The notes beneath the pieces were generated by a model. The model worked only from the letters and a program-made list of their open reading frames with translations, made no database searches and was not told where the DNA came from. From positions 2,979,873-3,043,872 of the forward strand of contig CM072527.1 of assembly GCA_036898135.1 (NCBI GenBank): a DNA stretch of 64,000 nucleotides. The letters are read 5' to 3'. This document shows, in pieces, positions 41,994 to 54,029 of the stretch (within the stretch, counting starts at the first letter, position 1; every line of letters begins with the position of its first letter). The translations under genes were made by a program, and so were the position numbers. The DNA comes from Oncomelania hupensis (taxonomy: Eukaryota; Mollusca; Gastropoda; Littorinimorpha; Pomatiopsidae).

Positions 41994-43577
41994 TGTAACA
42001 ACATAAATATTGACGACAAACATGTAGAAAATTAGCTTAGCGAAACAGAGATACCATCGAAACGAAACTGGACATTAATACAACAGTTAGCTAACAAGCA
42101 GCACACACATGGCAGATTAACCTCCTTGAAACAGTCACACCGTCGCCAGCTATGGATACCATCAACAGGCTTGGCGACCAAGAATTCTAAATAGCATACT
42201 TTAGTCAAAAACTAACCATAGCGTTGTCTTCGATTAAATAACTTAACTCCACCATGAGACACTAAGTAGCTCACTCCAGCCAAAAGTTACCAAGATGATG
42301 TCACCAGGATTGGGCAGGCACCGCTTATCGTTATTGCATCTGTTCTTCACTCTATCCCTGATACTCCACTTGAAAAGTGATTATGCGTGCCCAGTGACAA
42401 GAGAGAAGGGGAGGAACTATTCAAATTAGAACCATAATTCTGTAGATGCGAGATTAACGAAAAAGAGAGCTAAAAACGATTGGTCAGAAGACTATTGGGA
42501 ACTTTTGCATACCTTTGGGGACCAAATCTCAACTGATCAGTCGCAAAAGAACTGTTAAGCTGTGAGGGTCGACCAAAGGAACAAACTGCAGTGTTCGTCT
42601 ATCTCCATCTCATCAAGAGGGTGCTAGAGACATAAAAGACGATTTCACGAGTCCCAGAGTCTACAAGTAAGATAACACTAATAGTTTTGATATGTGTATG
42701 TTTAGTGTATATTGATTGCCATGTATAAATAATATGTTCTTGATATATATAGTTGCAGAAACAGATTATTGTTTCTGAGACAGTATGCATGTGGTTTGAT
42801 GTACCTTAGCCTTAAGATTCGAATTGATTGTGCATATGGGAACCCTGCAGGTGTCTGATGCTATAGACACTTTGCAGAGGAGACCGCACACTTATAGCTA
42901 ACGAGAATACTGTAGCCAGAGCTCCGACTTTTACAGGTCGGGCCTGGGATCATCACGTTTGTGGAGACGAACGCCTGACCGTCGCTCCCGTGGAACCAAG
43001 GAGAACTACCACGATTCTACCTGACCACGTCCAAACCCCACAGCTTCAAGAGCGACCCGACTTACCTTAGCTAAGTCCCCCCACAAGAACTGAGTCATAC
43101 CCTCGAGAAACTAGAACCTTTGAAACTTACGAAGAGTGAAAATCGTAACCGCAGGTAGCAAATGACGAGAGAAACCTGTTAAGACATTTTCCCAGCACTT
43201 GGAACTATATTACTTATTAATTTACCGATTAATGCAGAAATGTTAAAGTTTGTGTTGAATATATAAAAAGTGAAATTACATACATACGACTGGTGTCATT
43301 CTATTTGTATTGTTGTGTAGTTATTAGTTTTCTTCTCTTGAGACATAATAATCTAGTCTTTTGATTAGTCATCACCGGTTCTCAAGTTGAGCCAAATGAT
43401 ACTAAAATTCCCGAGAACAAATATAAATTTTATGTGACCAAAGTACCGTGATCTGTCTCTCACACCACTTTAGGACTTCTGGTAAAAGAACGATCGATAG
43501 TGGTAGCGCATCGCCCATCTATCAATAAGTCTTACCCCCTAGTAAGATAAACGTATCTTCCCCAGAATATCATCACA
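41994..43577 (+). repeat. 5' LTR of element B
   Basis: 1584 bp, TGTAACAACA...CATCACA. A TATATAAA-like box is at about 43258-43267. The LTR is long relative to the 4.9-kb interior. A 63-codon minus-strand frame occurs in both LTRs only because they are duplicates. Confidence 0.93.
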
Positions 43578-43579
43578 TA

Positions 43580-43597
43580 TGGGGGCTCGTCCGGGAT
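43580..43597 (+). promoter_or_regulatory. Primer binding site of element B, tRNA-Pro
   Basis: TGGGGGCTCGTCCGGGAT, two bases after the LTR, is the exact 18-base complement of the 3' end of animal tRNA-Pro. The same site is well known from murine leukaemia-type retroviruses. Confidence 0.88.
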
Positions 43598-43949
43598 AAT
43601 AAATTTTAGTATCTATATCTTGAGTAACTAAAGATAATATCGAATAGAAAACATTATCTCACTTAGGATTCGTAACAGTGGTCTAGTACAAAATCCGAGA
43701 GTTGACTCAGTTACATTGGGAAAAACTTTTTTCTTGATTTTTGAATTGCATGATTGAATTGATTTTTGTATGCACATGTATGTATTGATTGATGTAAGAT
43801 AATTGTTTCTTATGCATTGAGTGAAAATTGTTGTGGATTGCTGGTAACATCTCACATAGGGATATTTTGATTGTACTTGTGTTAAACTAGATTGTCTAAG
43901 AGTAGTTAGGTTATCTTGCTTTTGGACTCTGGAAATCTAGAAATCTATC

Positions 43950-46900
43950 ATGGCCGACTTCATAAAAGTACGCCGAGAATTAAGAGAAGAGGGGATAGCA
44001 CTAGGTCTGGCAGGGCAAGATTTAATCACGTATGTAACCTCAGAATGGGATAAATTGGAAAAATCCAGAGCAGAGGAACGAATCCATGCCGAAAAAGCTA
44101 GAGCAGAGGAACGAATCCATGCCGAAAAAGCTAGAGCTGAAGAAAGAGATCGTGCGGACAAGGCTGCTGAAAAGTTAAGACTCCTTGAGTTGGAAGAGGC
44201 AGAGAGAGCACGCTCGGCAGCAGAAAAGTTAAAAGGCATGGAATTAGATATGGCAGAACGTCTAAAAAAGTTGGACATTGAAGCCAGGGAAAAAGAAAGG
44301 GACCAGTTGATAGCAGCTCGGGCAACTGACCCGAATATTAGCCTACTGTCAAATTCATCTGACAACCCTCCCCAACCTCCGTCCATCACTCCAGGCATGA
44401 ATTTTTTTCTAAGTCCATTTGACGAGAAAGTTGATAGGATAGATGCATATCTTGATCGGTTTGAGCGCTTAGCACAGGAATTCGAACTTGACTATAACAA
44501 ATGGAATATTAGATTAGCTCAAGGATTGAGAGGTACAGCCTATGACGTGTATGCGAAATTGCCCACAGGACAAAGTAACGATTACCCAGCGCTAAAGAAA
44601 GCACTTTTGATATGGTTCGAGTTGACCGCCGAAACCTACCGTCAGAAATTGCGCAACTCGCGGAAAGAGAAAGGTGAGAGCTATAGTCAGTTTGTAGACC
44701 GATTGGACACCTACTTACGCAAATGGTTAGCCTTATCCAACCTAGAAGAATCATTCGCAGATCTTGCTGAACTAATCCTTAGCGAACAGTTACGCGATGC
44801 AATGACGCCAGAAACTAGGATGTTCACCGCGGAACAAGGTGCCGAGAACTTAGCTGATCTAATCAAACTAGCGGACCGTTACACCACCGCGCATGAAAAC
44901 GAAGCTAAACGCAAGGTAACAGATAAACCCAGCAGAGATGGAAACAACCAGAAACTCCACCCACAACAAACACAGCAGTCTAATCAGAATCAGCAGAATT
45001 CGGATAACAAGAAAACCCAAAACTCGGTAAAACCGCCCGGTCAAGGTCAAAACCCCCGGAAATATTGTTCTAACTGCAAAAGAACTAACCATAACACAGT
45101 TGATTGCCGTAGAACAGCGAATCAAACGCACACAGTGGCTGTAAGTCAAACTAGTACCGTTGAACTGGAGACTTCAGATAAGTCCCGACCCCCAGTCAGT
45201 GAAAAAGTTGTAGTGAACGGGAAACCCGCGTCATGTCTATACGACACCGGATTATCGTACGATGCAATCGTCAGTCGAACGCTTGTAGCGGCTGATGACA
45301 TCACCGACGAGACCGTCACTTTGCAAGGCCCTGATCGATCCATACCCGCCTCCACCTTACCAATCGCGATAGTCCATGTAGACTCCCGATATGTGTCAGG
45401 GAAAGTAAAAGCGGCAGTAATGGATGCACCTTTGTATGACATCATACTAGGGTGTAAATATGTGTATTTAGGGACGCCAATTGCGCCTCAAGTGGTTGCA
45501 TCAGTCCAAACTAGAGCACAGACCAGACAGGACGCTGCAGATAATCTCCCTGCTAATCCGGCACCAGCCGAGATGAGGGCAGATCAACTAGCTGACCCCA
45601 CCCTAGCTAAATGCTACAAAAAACTCCCTCAGGCGCATAACCCACCTAAGAAAGGAGAGTTCTTTGAGAAAAACGGACTACTGTACAGACAAACAGACCA
45701 CGACCACTCTCAATTAGTTGTCCCTGCCAAACATAGACCACAGGTACTAGAGGTAGGACACGCCATTGCATTTAGCGGGCACATGGGCGTGAGTGCAACA
45801 ATTCAGAGAATTACCGCTCACTATCATTGGCCGGGAATAACAGGAGACATTACGCGCTTTGTCCGCTCTTGTCCCCAGTGCCAGAAGGTAGCATCAAAGA
45901 GATGGACAGTCCCAGTAACGCTAGGCGAAATGCCCGTCACCGGTACCCCATTCCACAGAGTAGCAGTAGACATCGTAGGCCCACTGCCGCCCACAAAAAA
46001 GCGCAATCGGTATATCCTAACCTTAGTGGATACTTGCACCATGTGGTGTGAAGCAACACCCCTTCCTACTATCGATACCAAACGAGTAGCAGAAGCGCTG
46101 GTCACTATGTTCACAAGAGTTGGATTTCCCGACCAAATCCTAACAGATAACGGATCGCAGTTTACGGGAAAGATGATGCAAGAAGTATTCTCTCTCATTC
46201 AGACGAAACACGTTCGTTCATCTCCCTACCACCCTCAGAGTAACGGTCAAGTCGAACGGTTTAACGGTACGCTAATTTCCATCCTGCGCAAACTCGTAAA
46301 CGAAAAGCCAGAGACTTGGGATACCTACGTAGCCGCCGCGCTGTTCGCGTATCGTGAGGTTCCGCACGCGTCAACGGGATTTCCCCCGGCAACCTTGTTA
46401 TTTGGTCGTCCGATAGCTGGTCCGCTTGAAGCACTGAAGAGAGGATGGACAGATTCTCAGGTAGACGAAGAGGTTAAAACGGCTACCCAGTACGTAACGG
46501 AGTTACGTGGCCGCCTACACACTACCTGGCAACTAGCAACGTCTGCCATCAAACAAGCTCGCGCGCGCCAAGCTCGGCACTACAACAAAAACACCAAAGA
46601 GCGAGAATTAGCTGAAGGAGACAAAGTCCTACTCCTACTCCCCAGCGGGTCCAACAAACTAGAAATTGCATGGCAAGGCCCGTACGTAGTCACGCAAAAA
46701 GTGTCGCGAACAAACTACCGGATCAAGGTAAAGGGAAAAGAGAGAATGTACCACATCAACTTGCTCAAACGGTACCTAGACCGCGATGACGCAACATCCA
46801 CAGATCATTTAATGGCTTTGTCTATAGCAGAAGAAGTCGAAGCAACAGAGGGTTTAGCTATCGAGTATCCGCTGAAAAGTAGCGAGACCTACAGAGACGT

Positions 46901-48380
46901 AGCTATCAACCCAAAACTATCGACAGACAGACAAAGACAGATAATGGAGATAGTTGCACAACACCAAGCAGTGTTGACGGACATACCTGGACAGACACCG
47001 TTAGTTGAAGTGACAATGACCTTGACTGACACCACCCCTGTCCGAGTAAAACCGTACCCTATCCCTCTTGCCAAACAAACCGCTGTCAAGCAGGAGATAG
47101 CCACCCTATTAGAGGCTGGAATAATTTCCCCCTCAACCTCCCCATACAGCGCTGGAATAGTCTTATTACGCAAGCCAAGCGGAGAACATCGCTTATGTAT
47201 CGATTACCGCAGACTGAATGCCGTGACGGAATTCCAAGCCGAACCGCTACCAGACACAGCACAGCTGTTCGCGAAATTGCATAACGCAAAATACTTTTCG
47301 CGAATAGACCTAAGCAAAGGGTACTATCAGATACCGGTGCCAGAGCACCTAAGACCGTATCTAGCCTTCAGTACAGCTGATGGCCACTATGAGTTTAATG
47401 TCTTACCGTTTGGACTTAACAACGCACCAAGCATTTTCTCACGCATGATGAAACAACTTCTCGCGCCCATTCAAGAAGAAGAACTCCATCACTTTATGGA
47501 TGATATCTTAATCGCGACCCACACCTGGGATGACCACTTAAGACTTCTCTCTACCGTTCTTCAGCGACTTAGGGAAACCGGACTAACAGCCCGACCGACA
47601 AAGTGCCTGCTAGGATACGAAGAGATAGAGTTTCTCGGTCACACACTCAGACACGGCAGTCTTCTTCCGGAAGACAAGAACATCGCGAAAATGAACAAGG
47701 CACCGCGCCCGATAAACAAAAAGGATGTGCAATCGTTTCTAGGCCTATGTGGCTACTACCAGAAATTCGTTGCCAACTTCAATTCCATCGCCGCGCCATT
47801 GTCTGATCTAACCAAGAAGAAAGCGGAGAAAGTAGAATGGAATGCCGAGTGCGAAAATGCGTTCCAAACCCTGAAAGCTAGACTCACCTCACAACCCATC
47901 CTGAAGTTGCCCGATGCAACCCAACCATTCGTGCTTCGCACAGATGCGAGCAATCAAGGTTTAGGAGCAACCCTACTACAATCTGACCCCAATGACCCTA
48001 CACTCCTCCTGCCAGTCGCGTATGCCAGCCGGAAATTAAACAAAGCCGAACACAATTACGCAACAGTAGAAAAAGAATGTTTGGCATTGGTCTGGGCCAT
48101 CCAGAAATTCCAGATGTATTTGTATGGCGCTCATTTCAAGGTGCAGTGCGATCACCAACCCTTAACCTTCCTTGCGTCATCGCAGAAACTCAACGCCAGA
48201 CTCATGCGTTGGTCACTCTTGCTACAGCCCTACTCATTTCATGTAGAATACATACCCGGAAAGAGTAACCACGGAGCTGACTACCTCAGCAGATACCCCG
48301 TGCCCACTGTAGACAAACCTAACCTTGCTTCCAACCCCTCACAGTTGCGGGTGGATGCACCCAGCTTTGTACCCCAGTGA
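43950..48380 (+). CDS. Element B gag-pol polyprotein, single intact frame
   Basis: 1476 codons without interruption. The Gag N-terminus is a long charged coiled coil (about 30-125) containing an exact internal repeat AEERIHAEKAR. The Gag core is at about 150-310, with a CX2CX4HX4C knuckle CSNCKRTNHNTVDC near 373. The protease motif is YDTGLSYDAIV, about 432. INTEGRASE: HHCC finger about 603-645; catalytic residues in AVDIVG, ILTDNGSQF and QVERFN; GPY module WQGPYVV about 910. REVERSE TRANSCRIPTASE: about 1025-1235 with FSRIDLSKGYYQ and FMDD near 1182. RNase H: about 1320-1450 with LRTDASNQG, TVEKECLALVW and VQCDHQPL. It ends HGADYLSRYP and a short tail. Integrase again precedes RT. No Gag/Pol frameshift is used. 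The ATG is the first in frame after the leader, in context ATCATGGCC. Confidence 0.94.
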   Translation: MADFIKVRRELREEGIALGLAGQDLITYVTSEWDKLEKSRAEERIHAEKARAEERIHAEKARAEERDRADKAAEKLRLLELEEAERARSAAEKLKGMELDMAERLKKLDIEAREKERDQLIAARATDPNISLLSNSSDNPPQPPSITPGMNFFLSPFDEKVDRIDAYLDRFERLAQEFELDYNKWNIRLAQGLRGTAYDVYAKLPTGQSNDYPALKKALLIWFELTAETYRQKLRNSRKEKGESYSQFVDRLDTYLRKWLALSNLEESFADLAELILSEQLRDAMTPETRMFTAEQGAENLADLIKLADRYTTAHENEAKRKVTDKPSRDGNNQKLHPQQTQQSNQNQQNSDNKKTQNSVKPPGQGQNPRKYCSNCKRTNHNTVDCRRTANQTHTVAVSQTSTVELETSDKSRPPVSEKVVVNGKPASCLYDTGLSYDAIVSRTLVAADDITDETVTLQGPDRSIPASTLPIAIVHVDSRYVSGKVKAAVMDAPLYDIILGCKYVYLGTPIAPQVVASVQTRAQTRQDAADNLPANPAPAEMRADQLADPTLAKCYKKLPQAHNPPKKGEFFEKNGLLYRQTDHDHSQLVVPAKHRPQVLEVGHAIAFSGHMGVSATIQRITAHYHWPGITGDITRFVRSCPQCQKVASKRWTVPVTLGEMPVTGTPFHRVAVDIVGPLPPTKKRNRYILTLVDTCTMWCEATPLPTIDTKRVAEALVTMFTRVGFPDQILTDNGSQFTGKMMQEVFSLIQTKHVRSSPYHPQSNGQVERFNGTLISILRKLVNEKPETWDTYVAAALFAYREVPHASTGFPPATLLFGRPIAGPLEALKRGWTDSQVDEEVKTATQYVTELRGRLHTTWQLATSAIKQARARQARHYNKNTKERELAEGDKVLLLLPSGSNKLEIAWQGPYVVTQKVSRTNYRIKVKGKERMYHINLLKRYLDRDDATSTDHLMALSIAEEVEATEGLAIEYPLKSSETYRDVAINPKLSTDRQRQIMEIVAQHQAVLTDIPGQTPLVEVTMTLTDTTPVRVKPYPIPLAKQTAVKQEIATLLEAGIISPSTSPYSAGIVLLRKPSGEHRLCIDYRRLNAVTEFQAEPLPDTAQLFAKLHNAKYFSRIDLSKGYYQIPVPEHLRPYLAFSTADGHYEFNVLPFGLNNAPSIFSRMMKQLLAPIQEEELHHFMDDILIATHTWDDHLRLLSTVLQRLRETGLTARPTKCLLGYEEIEFLGHTLRHGSLLPEDKNIAKMNKAPRPINKKDVQSFLGLCGYYQKFVANFNSIAAPLSDLTKKKAEKVEWNAECENAFQTLKARLTSQPILKLPDATQPFVLRTDASNQGLGATLLQSDPNDPTLLLPVAYASRKLNKAEHNYATVEKECLALVWAIQKFQMYLYGAHFKVQCDHQPLTFLASSQKLNARLMRWSLLLQPYSFHVEYIPGKSNHGADYLSRYPVPTVDKPNLASNPSQLRVDAPSFVPQ

Positions 48381-48482
48381 CCTCTTCCCCAGTACTCTAT
48401 GTAAATAATGCATGTACATATTTGCGCCACCATTTCAGTACCAATTCTTACCTACGTGTAAGAATAGTTTTTTGGGGGCCTA

Positions 48483-50070
48483 TGTAACAACATAAATATT
48501 GACGACAAACATGTAGAAAATTAGCTTAGCGAAACAGAGATACCATCGAAACGAAACTGGACATTAATACAACAGTTAGCTAACAAGCAGCACACACATG
48601 GCAGATTAACCTCCTTGAAACAGTCACACCGTCGCCAGCTATGGATACCATCAACAGGCTTGGCGACCAAGAATTCTAAATAGCATACTTTAGTCAAAAA
48701 CTAACCATAGCGTTGTCTTCGATTAAATAACTTAACTCCACCATGAGACACTAAGTAGCTCACTCCAGCCAAAAGTTACCAAGATGATGTCACCAGGATT
48801 GGGCAGGCACCGCTTATCGTTATTGCATCTGTTCTTCACTCTATCCCTGATACTCCACTTGAAAAGTGATTATGCGTGCCCAGTGACAAGAGAGAAGGGG
48901 AGGAACTATTCAAATTAGAACCATAATTCTGTAGATGCGAGATTAACGAAAAAGAGAGCTAAAAACGATTGGTCAGAAGACTATTGGGAACTTTTGCATA
49001 CCTTTGGGGACCAAATCTCAACTGATCAGTCGCAAAAGAACTGTTAAGCTGTGAGGGTCGACCAAAGGAACAAACTGCAGTGTTCGTCTATCTCCATCTC
49101 ATCAAGAGGGTGCTAGAGACATAAAAGACGATTTCACGAGTCCCAGAGTCTACAAGTAAGATAACACTAATAGTTTTGATATGTGTATGTTTAGTGTATA
49201 TTGATTGCCATGTATAAATAATATGTTCTTGATATATATAGTTGCAGAAACAGATTATTGTTTCTGAGACAGTATGCATGTGGTTTGATGTACCTTAGCC
49301 TTAAGATTCGAATTGAATTGTGCATATATGGGAACCCTGCAGGTGTCTGATGCTATAGACACTTTGCAGAGGAGACCGCACACTTATAGCTAACGAGAAT
49401 ACTGTAGCCAGAGCTCCGACTTTTACAGGTCGGGCCTGGGATCATCACGTTTGTGGAGACGAACGCCTGACCGTCGCTCCCGTGGAACCAAGGAGAACTA
49501 CCACGATTCTACCTGACCACGTCCAAACCCCACAGCTTCAAGAGCGACCCGACTTACCTTAGCTAAGTCCCCCCACAAGAACTGAGTCATACCCTCGAGA
49601 AACTAGAACCTTTGAAACTTACGAAGAGTGAAAATCGTAACCGCAGGTAGCAAATGACGAGAGAAACCTGTTAAGACATTTTCCCAGCACTTGGAACTAT
49701 ATTACTTATTAATTTACCGATTAATGCAGAAATGTTAAAGTTTGTGTTGAATATATAAAAAGTGAAATTACATACATACGACTGGTGTCATTCTATTTGT
49801 ATTGTTGTGTAGTTATTAGTTTTCTTTCTCTTGAGACATAATAATCTAGTCTTTTGATTAGTCATCACCGGTTCTCAAGTTGAGCCAAATGATACTAAAA
49901 TTCCCGAGAACAAATATAAATTTTATGTGACCAAAGTACCGTGATCTGTCTCTCACACCACTTTAGGACTTCTGGTAAAAGAACGATCGATAGTGGTAGC
50001 GCATCGCCCATCTATCAATAAGTCTTACCCCCTAGTAAGATAAACGTATCTTCCCCAGAATATCATCACA
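48483..50070 (+). repeat. 3' LTR of element B
   Basis: 1588 bp, near-identical to the 5' LTR, preceded by TTTTTTGGGGGCC, the likely plus-strand primer region. It is followed by the TAAGG duplication. Confidence 0.93.
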
Positions 50071-50237
50071 TAAGGTCTGTGTCTAACGGCCTGCGTCTAA
50101 CTGCATGTGCCTTTGCCCCCCTCCACTCAATCTCTCTCCTCCCATCCCATCCCCTCCTCTCCTTCTACCGATCACGTCTTGCAAAGGCAGCTGATCATGT
50201 ACTAGTTACTGCAGACGATCTTTTAGAACGCTCGGAC

Positions 50238-50474
50238 TTGTCCCACCGCCGTAGCTCAAGTGGTAGAGCGTTCGCCTGGCACACCGATGACCCAGGTTCG
50301 AATCCCGTGGTGGGCGATATAAAATGTGGCCATTCTCACTGTCTATTTTAGCTGTATGATTGCTCTTGTGGTTCAGTGTTCATTTAGGTCCCTACCCCTC
50401 TTTCCCTGGGATGGTTATCCCCGTCTGCCATATCGCCAATGGTGGGTGTAGACGTTAAACCTCAATGTTCATTC
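50238..50474 (+). repeat. tRNA-headed SINE with 11-bp duplication
   Basis: The A box TAGCTCAAGTGG and B box GGTTCGAATCC give a tRNA-like head (about 50240-50318). Its acceptor arms (TCCCACC/GGTGGGC) pair only if three extra bases are allowed, so it is not a working tRNA. The 3' part ends GACGTTAAACCTCAATG. It is flanked by AACGCTCGGAC (50227-50237 and 50475-50485). Confidence 0.8.
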
Positions 50475-50496
50475 AACGCTCGGACAAACCTTTATG

Positions 50497-52080
50497 CACC
50501 TATCCTATCCCGTAACTCGAAAGACGTTGGGGCACCACAGATGATCGTTTAACCACCATACTCTTTCTCTGTCCTCAGCAGCTCTCATGGCTTCATTCAG
50601 TGCGAAGCCAGTCAATTTTCAAATGTTGCCATCCCACCTCTTTTTCTGTTTCCCTCTTCTTCTGCCTCCTTGCACCGTGCTTTGCAGGATGGTCTGAGCA
50701 ATGCCAGATGCTCTGGTGATGTGGCCATATCATCGGAGTTTCCGTTTTTTCACCACTACGAACATAACATCGTGTTGTCCAATGGCTTGTGTTATGTTTT
50801 TTTTGACTTCGTCGTTAGTGATGTGCTGGGTATAGGTAATGCTCATAAGTCTTCTGTAGCACATTATCTCCATGCTTTGTATTCTTCGTTGGAGATCTGC
50901 TGTGAGGGTCCATGCTTCGCAAGCATATAGGAAGATGGAGATGACAAGGGAGCGCAGCAGCCTTACCTTGGAATGTAGACTGATGGTCTTGTCTTTCCAA
51001 ATTGGCTTCAACCTCGCCAGGGCAGCAGTTGTTTGTGCGATCCTGGAGAGGACTTCCTGTCGGGACCCATAGACTGATATAATTGCTCCTAAATATTTGA
51101 CGCTGTGAAACGTGTTGAGGGATTGGCCTTGGACTTTGATGTCCGTGTTGGTGCCATTGGTGTTGTTGGTCATCATTTTGGTCTTCTCTGCACTTATTTC
51201 CATTCCAAAGGCACTGGAGGTTGTGTCACGTACCCGCTGTTCGAGTTCTTTTTCCTCTCCAGCCAATCCATCAATGTCATCCGCAAAACGAAGGTTGGAG
51301 ATTGCTCTATCTCCTAAGCTGACTGTGCTTTCATGAGCTGCATGGGCATCTGACATAATGCGCTCCATAAAGATTTTGATGAGTTTTGGAGAGAGCATGC
51401 ATCCTTGACGCACGCCGGTTGTTCTTCTGAACCATTTCTTGATGGCGCTGTTGTGGAAAACTGCACCGGTAGCCTTGTCATACAGGATTTTAATGACTTC
51501 AATAATGTTGGAGCTGTTGTTGTCCTGGTTGCCCAGAGAGCTGCATTCCAAACTCGGTCAAACGCTTTATTGAAGTCTATAAACACATGTTATAGATGTT
51601 TGCTGTAGGTTTTTCTCGCAGATTACTCTGAGGGCGAAAATTTGCTCAGTGGTACTTCGCCCTGCCCTGAATCCTGCTTGTTCTTCGGCTATGATCTGAT
51701 TTGTTTAGCTTGGGGTTTTAACCTTTTGGGTATTAATTTTAGGAGGACTTTGCTGTGGAGGCTGATGATGCGGTAGTTTTGACACTCCTGAAAGCTACTC
51801 TTTTTGGGAAGAGTGATGAAAAGCGACTGTTAGGCCACTCTTCACTCTGACAGATCTTGTTACAGATAATGGCTTCACTCTTCTCCTCCAGCTTGAAGCA
51901 ATTTCGTGGGTATGTTGTTCACTCTTGCTGACATCCCCTTCTTCAGCGATTGCCCTGCTGCCTCAACGACTTCTCGGAGAATTGGGAGGATTTCTTCTTC
52001 TACTCTGTAACTGGGGACATGCTAGAACTGATGGGTCTCCGTTTTGGTGTGTGGTTATAAAGGTCAGAGCAGTACTCTGG
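50497..52080 (-). pseudogene. Non-LTR retrotransposon (RTE-like), RT and 3' end
   Basis: The minus strand reads FIDFNKAFDRVWNAALW (first catalytic Asp), VRQGCMLSPKLIKIFMERIM, then LRFADDIDGLAGEEKELEQR (catalytic FADD intact), EISAEKTKMMTNNTNGTNTD, VKYLGAIISVYGSRQEVLSR and LRSLVISIFLYACEAWTLTA. An open frame of 273 codons remains (50730-51551), but frames change at about 51560 and beyond, and the C-terminus is broken. The 3' end is a TAGGATAGG-type tail (about 50497-50510). It is the best preserved copy of the family also found at 1-826, 7105-7905 and 37662-37838. Confidence 0.85.
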
Positions 52081-52445
52081 TGCCAAGCCTCTGTACCAGC
52101 TGTTCAAGGTCTTGCTCCTCTACAGCCAATCCATCAATGCCATCAGCAAAACGGAGATCGGAGATTGCTCTACCAACTCCCCCCCCCTCCCATGCTGACT
52201 GTGCCCTCATGATCTGCAAGGGCATCTGACATGATGCGCTCCAGGAACATGCAGAAGAGTGTCGGAGAGAGCAGGCATCCCCGACGCACACCGACTATTG
52301 CTCTAAACCAGCTCCCGGCGGCGCTGCCTTGGAGGACTGCACTGGCAGCCCTGCAACACAGGCCTTCGATGACTTTAATAATTCCAGGGCCGACGTTGCA
52401 CATCCTGATGGCCGCCCACAGAGCCGCATGCCAGACAATTAACGT
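52081..52445 (-). pseudogene. Second RTE-like LINE fragment, abutting the first
   Basis: The minus strand reads WFRAIVGVRRGCLLSPTLFC, then FLERIMSDALADHEGTVSMG and ISDLRFADGIDGLAVEEQDL. The catalytic FADD is FADG, so it is inactive. It repeats a region already present in the neighbouring copy, so it is a separate insertion in the same orientation. Confidence 0.75.
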
Positions 52446-52449
52446 ACGT

Positions 52450-53010
52450 TTATGCAATCTTTTCACTCAGTGATTTTTGCAAATGAGACATGAGACCAGA
52501 TAGTTAAACATATAGTATAGCAAGACCAACAAAAAAGTATTTTCGAAATGCGTCCACAGAGTCTGCCCTCTTTTGTGCCCTTGTGGAAGAGCATTCCGCC
52601 AGACAGGTGCTGTGAATCTGAAAGACCTCGTGAAAGAATTGTTAAGTACCGACCAACATACTCCTCTATCGGCTGATTGACCAACCAATGGACTGCCGCA
52701 GAATGATTTGCCACGAGTAGAAAGAAGTAACTGAATAAAAAATAATATTTAAAAACAGTCGGTTCATCCTTTTTTTTTTTTTAAACAGCAAAACGTGTTC
52801 AGCAAGGAATTTATCCCAGCGGCTTGGACTTTTGAGTTAGAGGAAATAGGGTGGCACTGAAAACTGATCACTATCCTTGGTAATGCTCCAATGAAGTTTG
52901 AACAGAATCTGTCAAAGGGTTCTTGAGTTAAAATTATATTTTGCCAAGTGAAATATATACATACTGTATATATAAAACAACTGGAACATATCCTGATGCT
53001 GGTAAACAAT
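52450..53010. other. Stretch with no recognised gene
   Basis: AT-rich, with short frames only. The segment CTTTTGTGCCCTTGTGGAAG... near 52570 faintly resembles a LINE C-terminus on the plus strand but is too short to call. Confidence 0.35.
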
Positions 53011-53014
53011 CATA

Positions 53015-53118
<104 letters not shown>

Positions 53119-53209
53119 TGGCGTGACAGACCGACAAAAAAAAAAGTCCTTAGTCATCCCTAAATGTAAATATTATTACTCACATTTATCTGGGTATTAT
53201 TATGTTTGC

Positions 53210-53420
53210 TGTTGAACGGTTCTAGCGACTCACTACCGCAATGCAACGTGCGAAGCCCATGCACGTCACCGCCAGAAGGACCGCCTTCGATAGATGCAGC
53301 GTGTATAACACATGGGCTACGGTGAATGGTCCGGAGTCCGACGTTAGCAACAAGGTCAGTTTTCGGACGGTATGTCAGTGACCTCCATGCCAAGAGACTG
53401 GACTTGAACTGTCGTCCTTG
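53210..53420 (-). repeat. Possible tRNA-headed SINE, degenerate
   Basis: On the minus strand, B-box-like AGTTCAAGTCC (about 53398-53408) lies downstream of a weak A-box-like segment. The rest does not match the other SINEs here. Confidence 0.3.
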
Positions 53421-53474
53421 CCGTGAACTGCCCACGTAAACACACCAATTAACGAATAACACGATGTCACACAT

Positions 53475-53537
53475 TGTCTTCTTCTTCTTCTTCTTCTTCT
53501 TCTTCTTCTTCTTCTTCTTCTTCTTCTTCTTCTTCAG
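53475..53537 (+). repeat. (TTC)n microsatellite
   Basis: About 20 perfect TTC units. Confidence 0.95.
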
Positions 53538-54029
53538 AATACTGTGGATAACTTTGTTGGAAGAAATATTTCACAACTTAACTTTGTGATCAGCAAAATG
53601 GCCGATGCCTCCCCCCCCCCCCCCCTCCGCCCGGGATAAACATGAAGGCTGATTTATAGTGAATTAATTGCCCAAGTCGAAGGATTTGCGTATTTTTCGC
53701 GGAAGTGGATTTGATCTAAAATTCCTCCTTTTTTATTTTGTTTGTTTCTGTTTTGTTTAGTTACTACATTTTAAAAAAATGATGCAATAAGCCTTCGTTG
53801 ACAGGGTAAATCAAAAATATAAACTTCTCATGGCAGCCTTGAAATGTTCTAAAACAGCATTCCTTAAATGTTGACAAGATTAATTTGTCAGACTATATAC
53901 TCAGTCGAAACCACTAGTAATTTTTTTTCTCCCCAATAATAATAATTTTATACAAAGGACAAGGAAACAGGCTCTATTTATTATTAAGTTATTGCATTTT
54001 GTATAATCGATCCCCACCTTGAAACAGTC

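Larger units (their letters stand above)
41994..50070 (+). mobile_element. LTR retrotransposon B (Ty3/gypsy-type, integrase before RT), full length
   Basis: An 8077-bp element with LTRs of 1584 and 1588 bp, a perfect 5-bp duplication TAAGG (41989-41993 and 50071-50075), a tRNA-Pro-type primer site and one intact gag-pol frame. The LTRs differ by only three small indels that I could find (near 42828, 42836 and 43333). It is therefore young and, by sequence, a good candidate for a functional copy. It does not lie inside a recognised host gene. Confidence 0.93.

Noticed and set aside
42599..42790. 63-codon minus-strand frame present twice (also 49088-49279)
   Set aside because: It is duplicated only because the LTRs of element B are copies of each other.
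48381..48482. Envelope gene of an endogenous retrovirus
   Set aside because: The interval between gag-pol and the 3' LTR is only about 100 bp in element B and about 200 bp in element A; there is no room for env.
50240..50320. tRNA gene on the plus strand
   Set aside because: Acceptor arm pairs only with three extra bases; flanked by an 11-bp duplication as the head of a 237-bp SINE.
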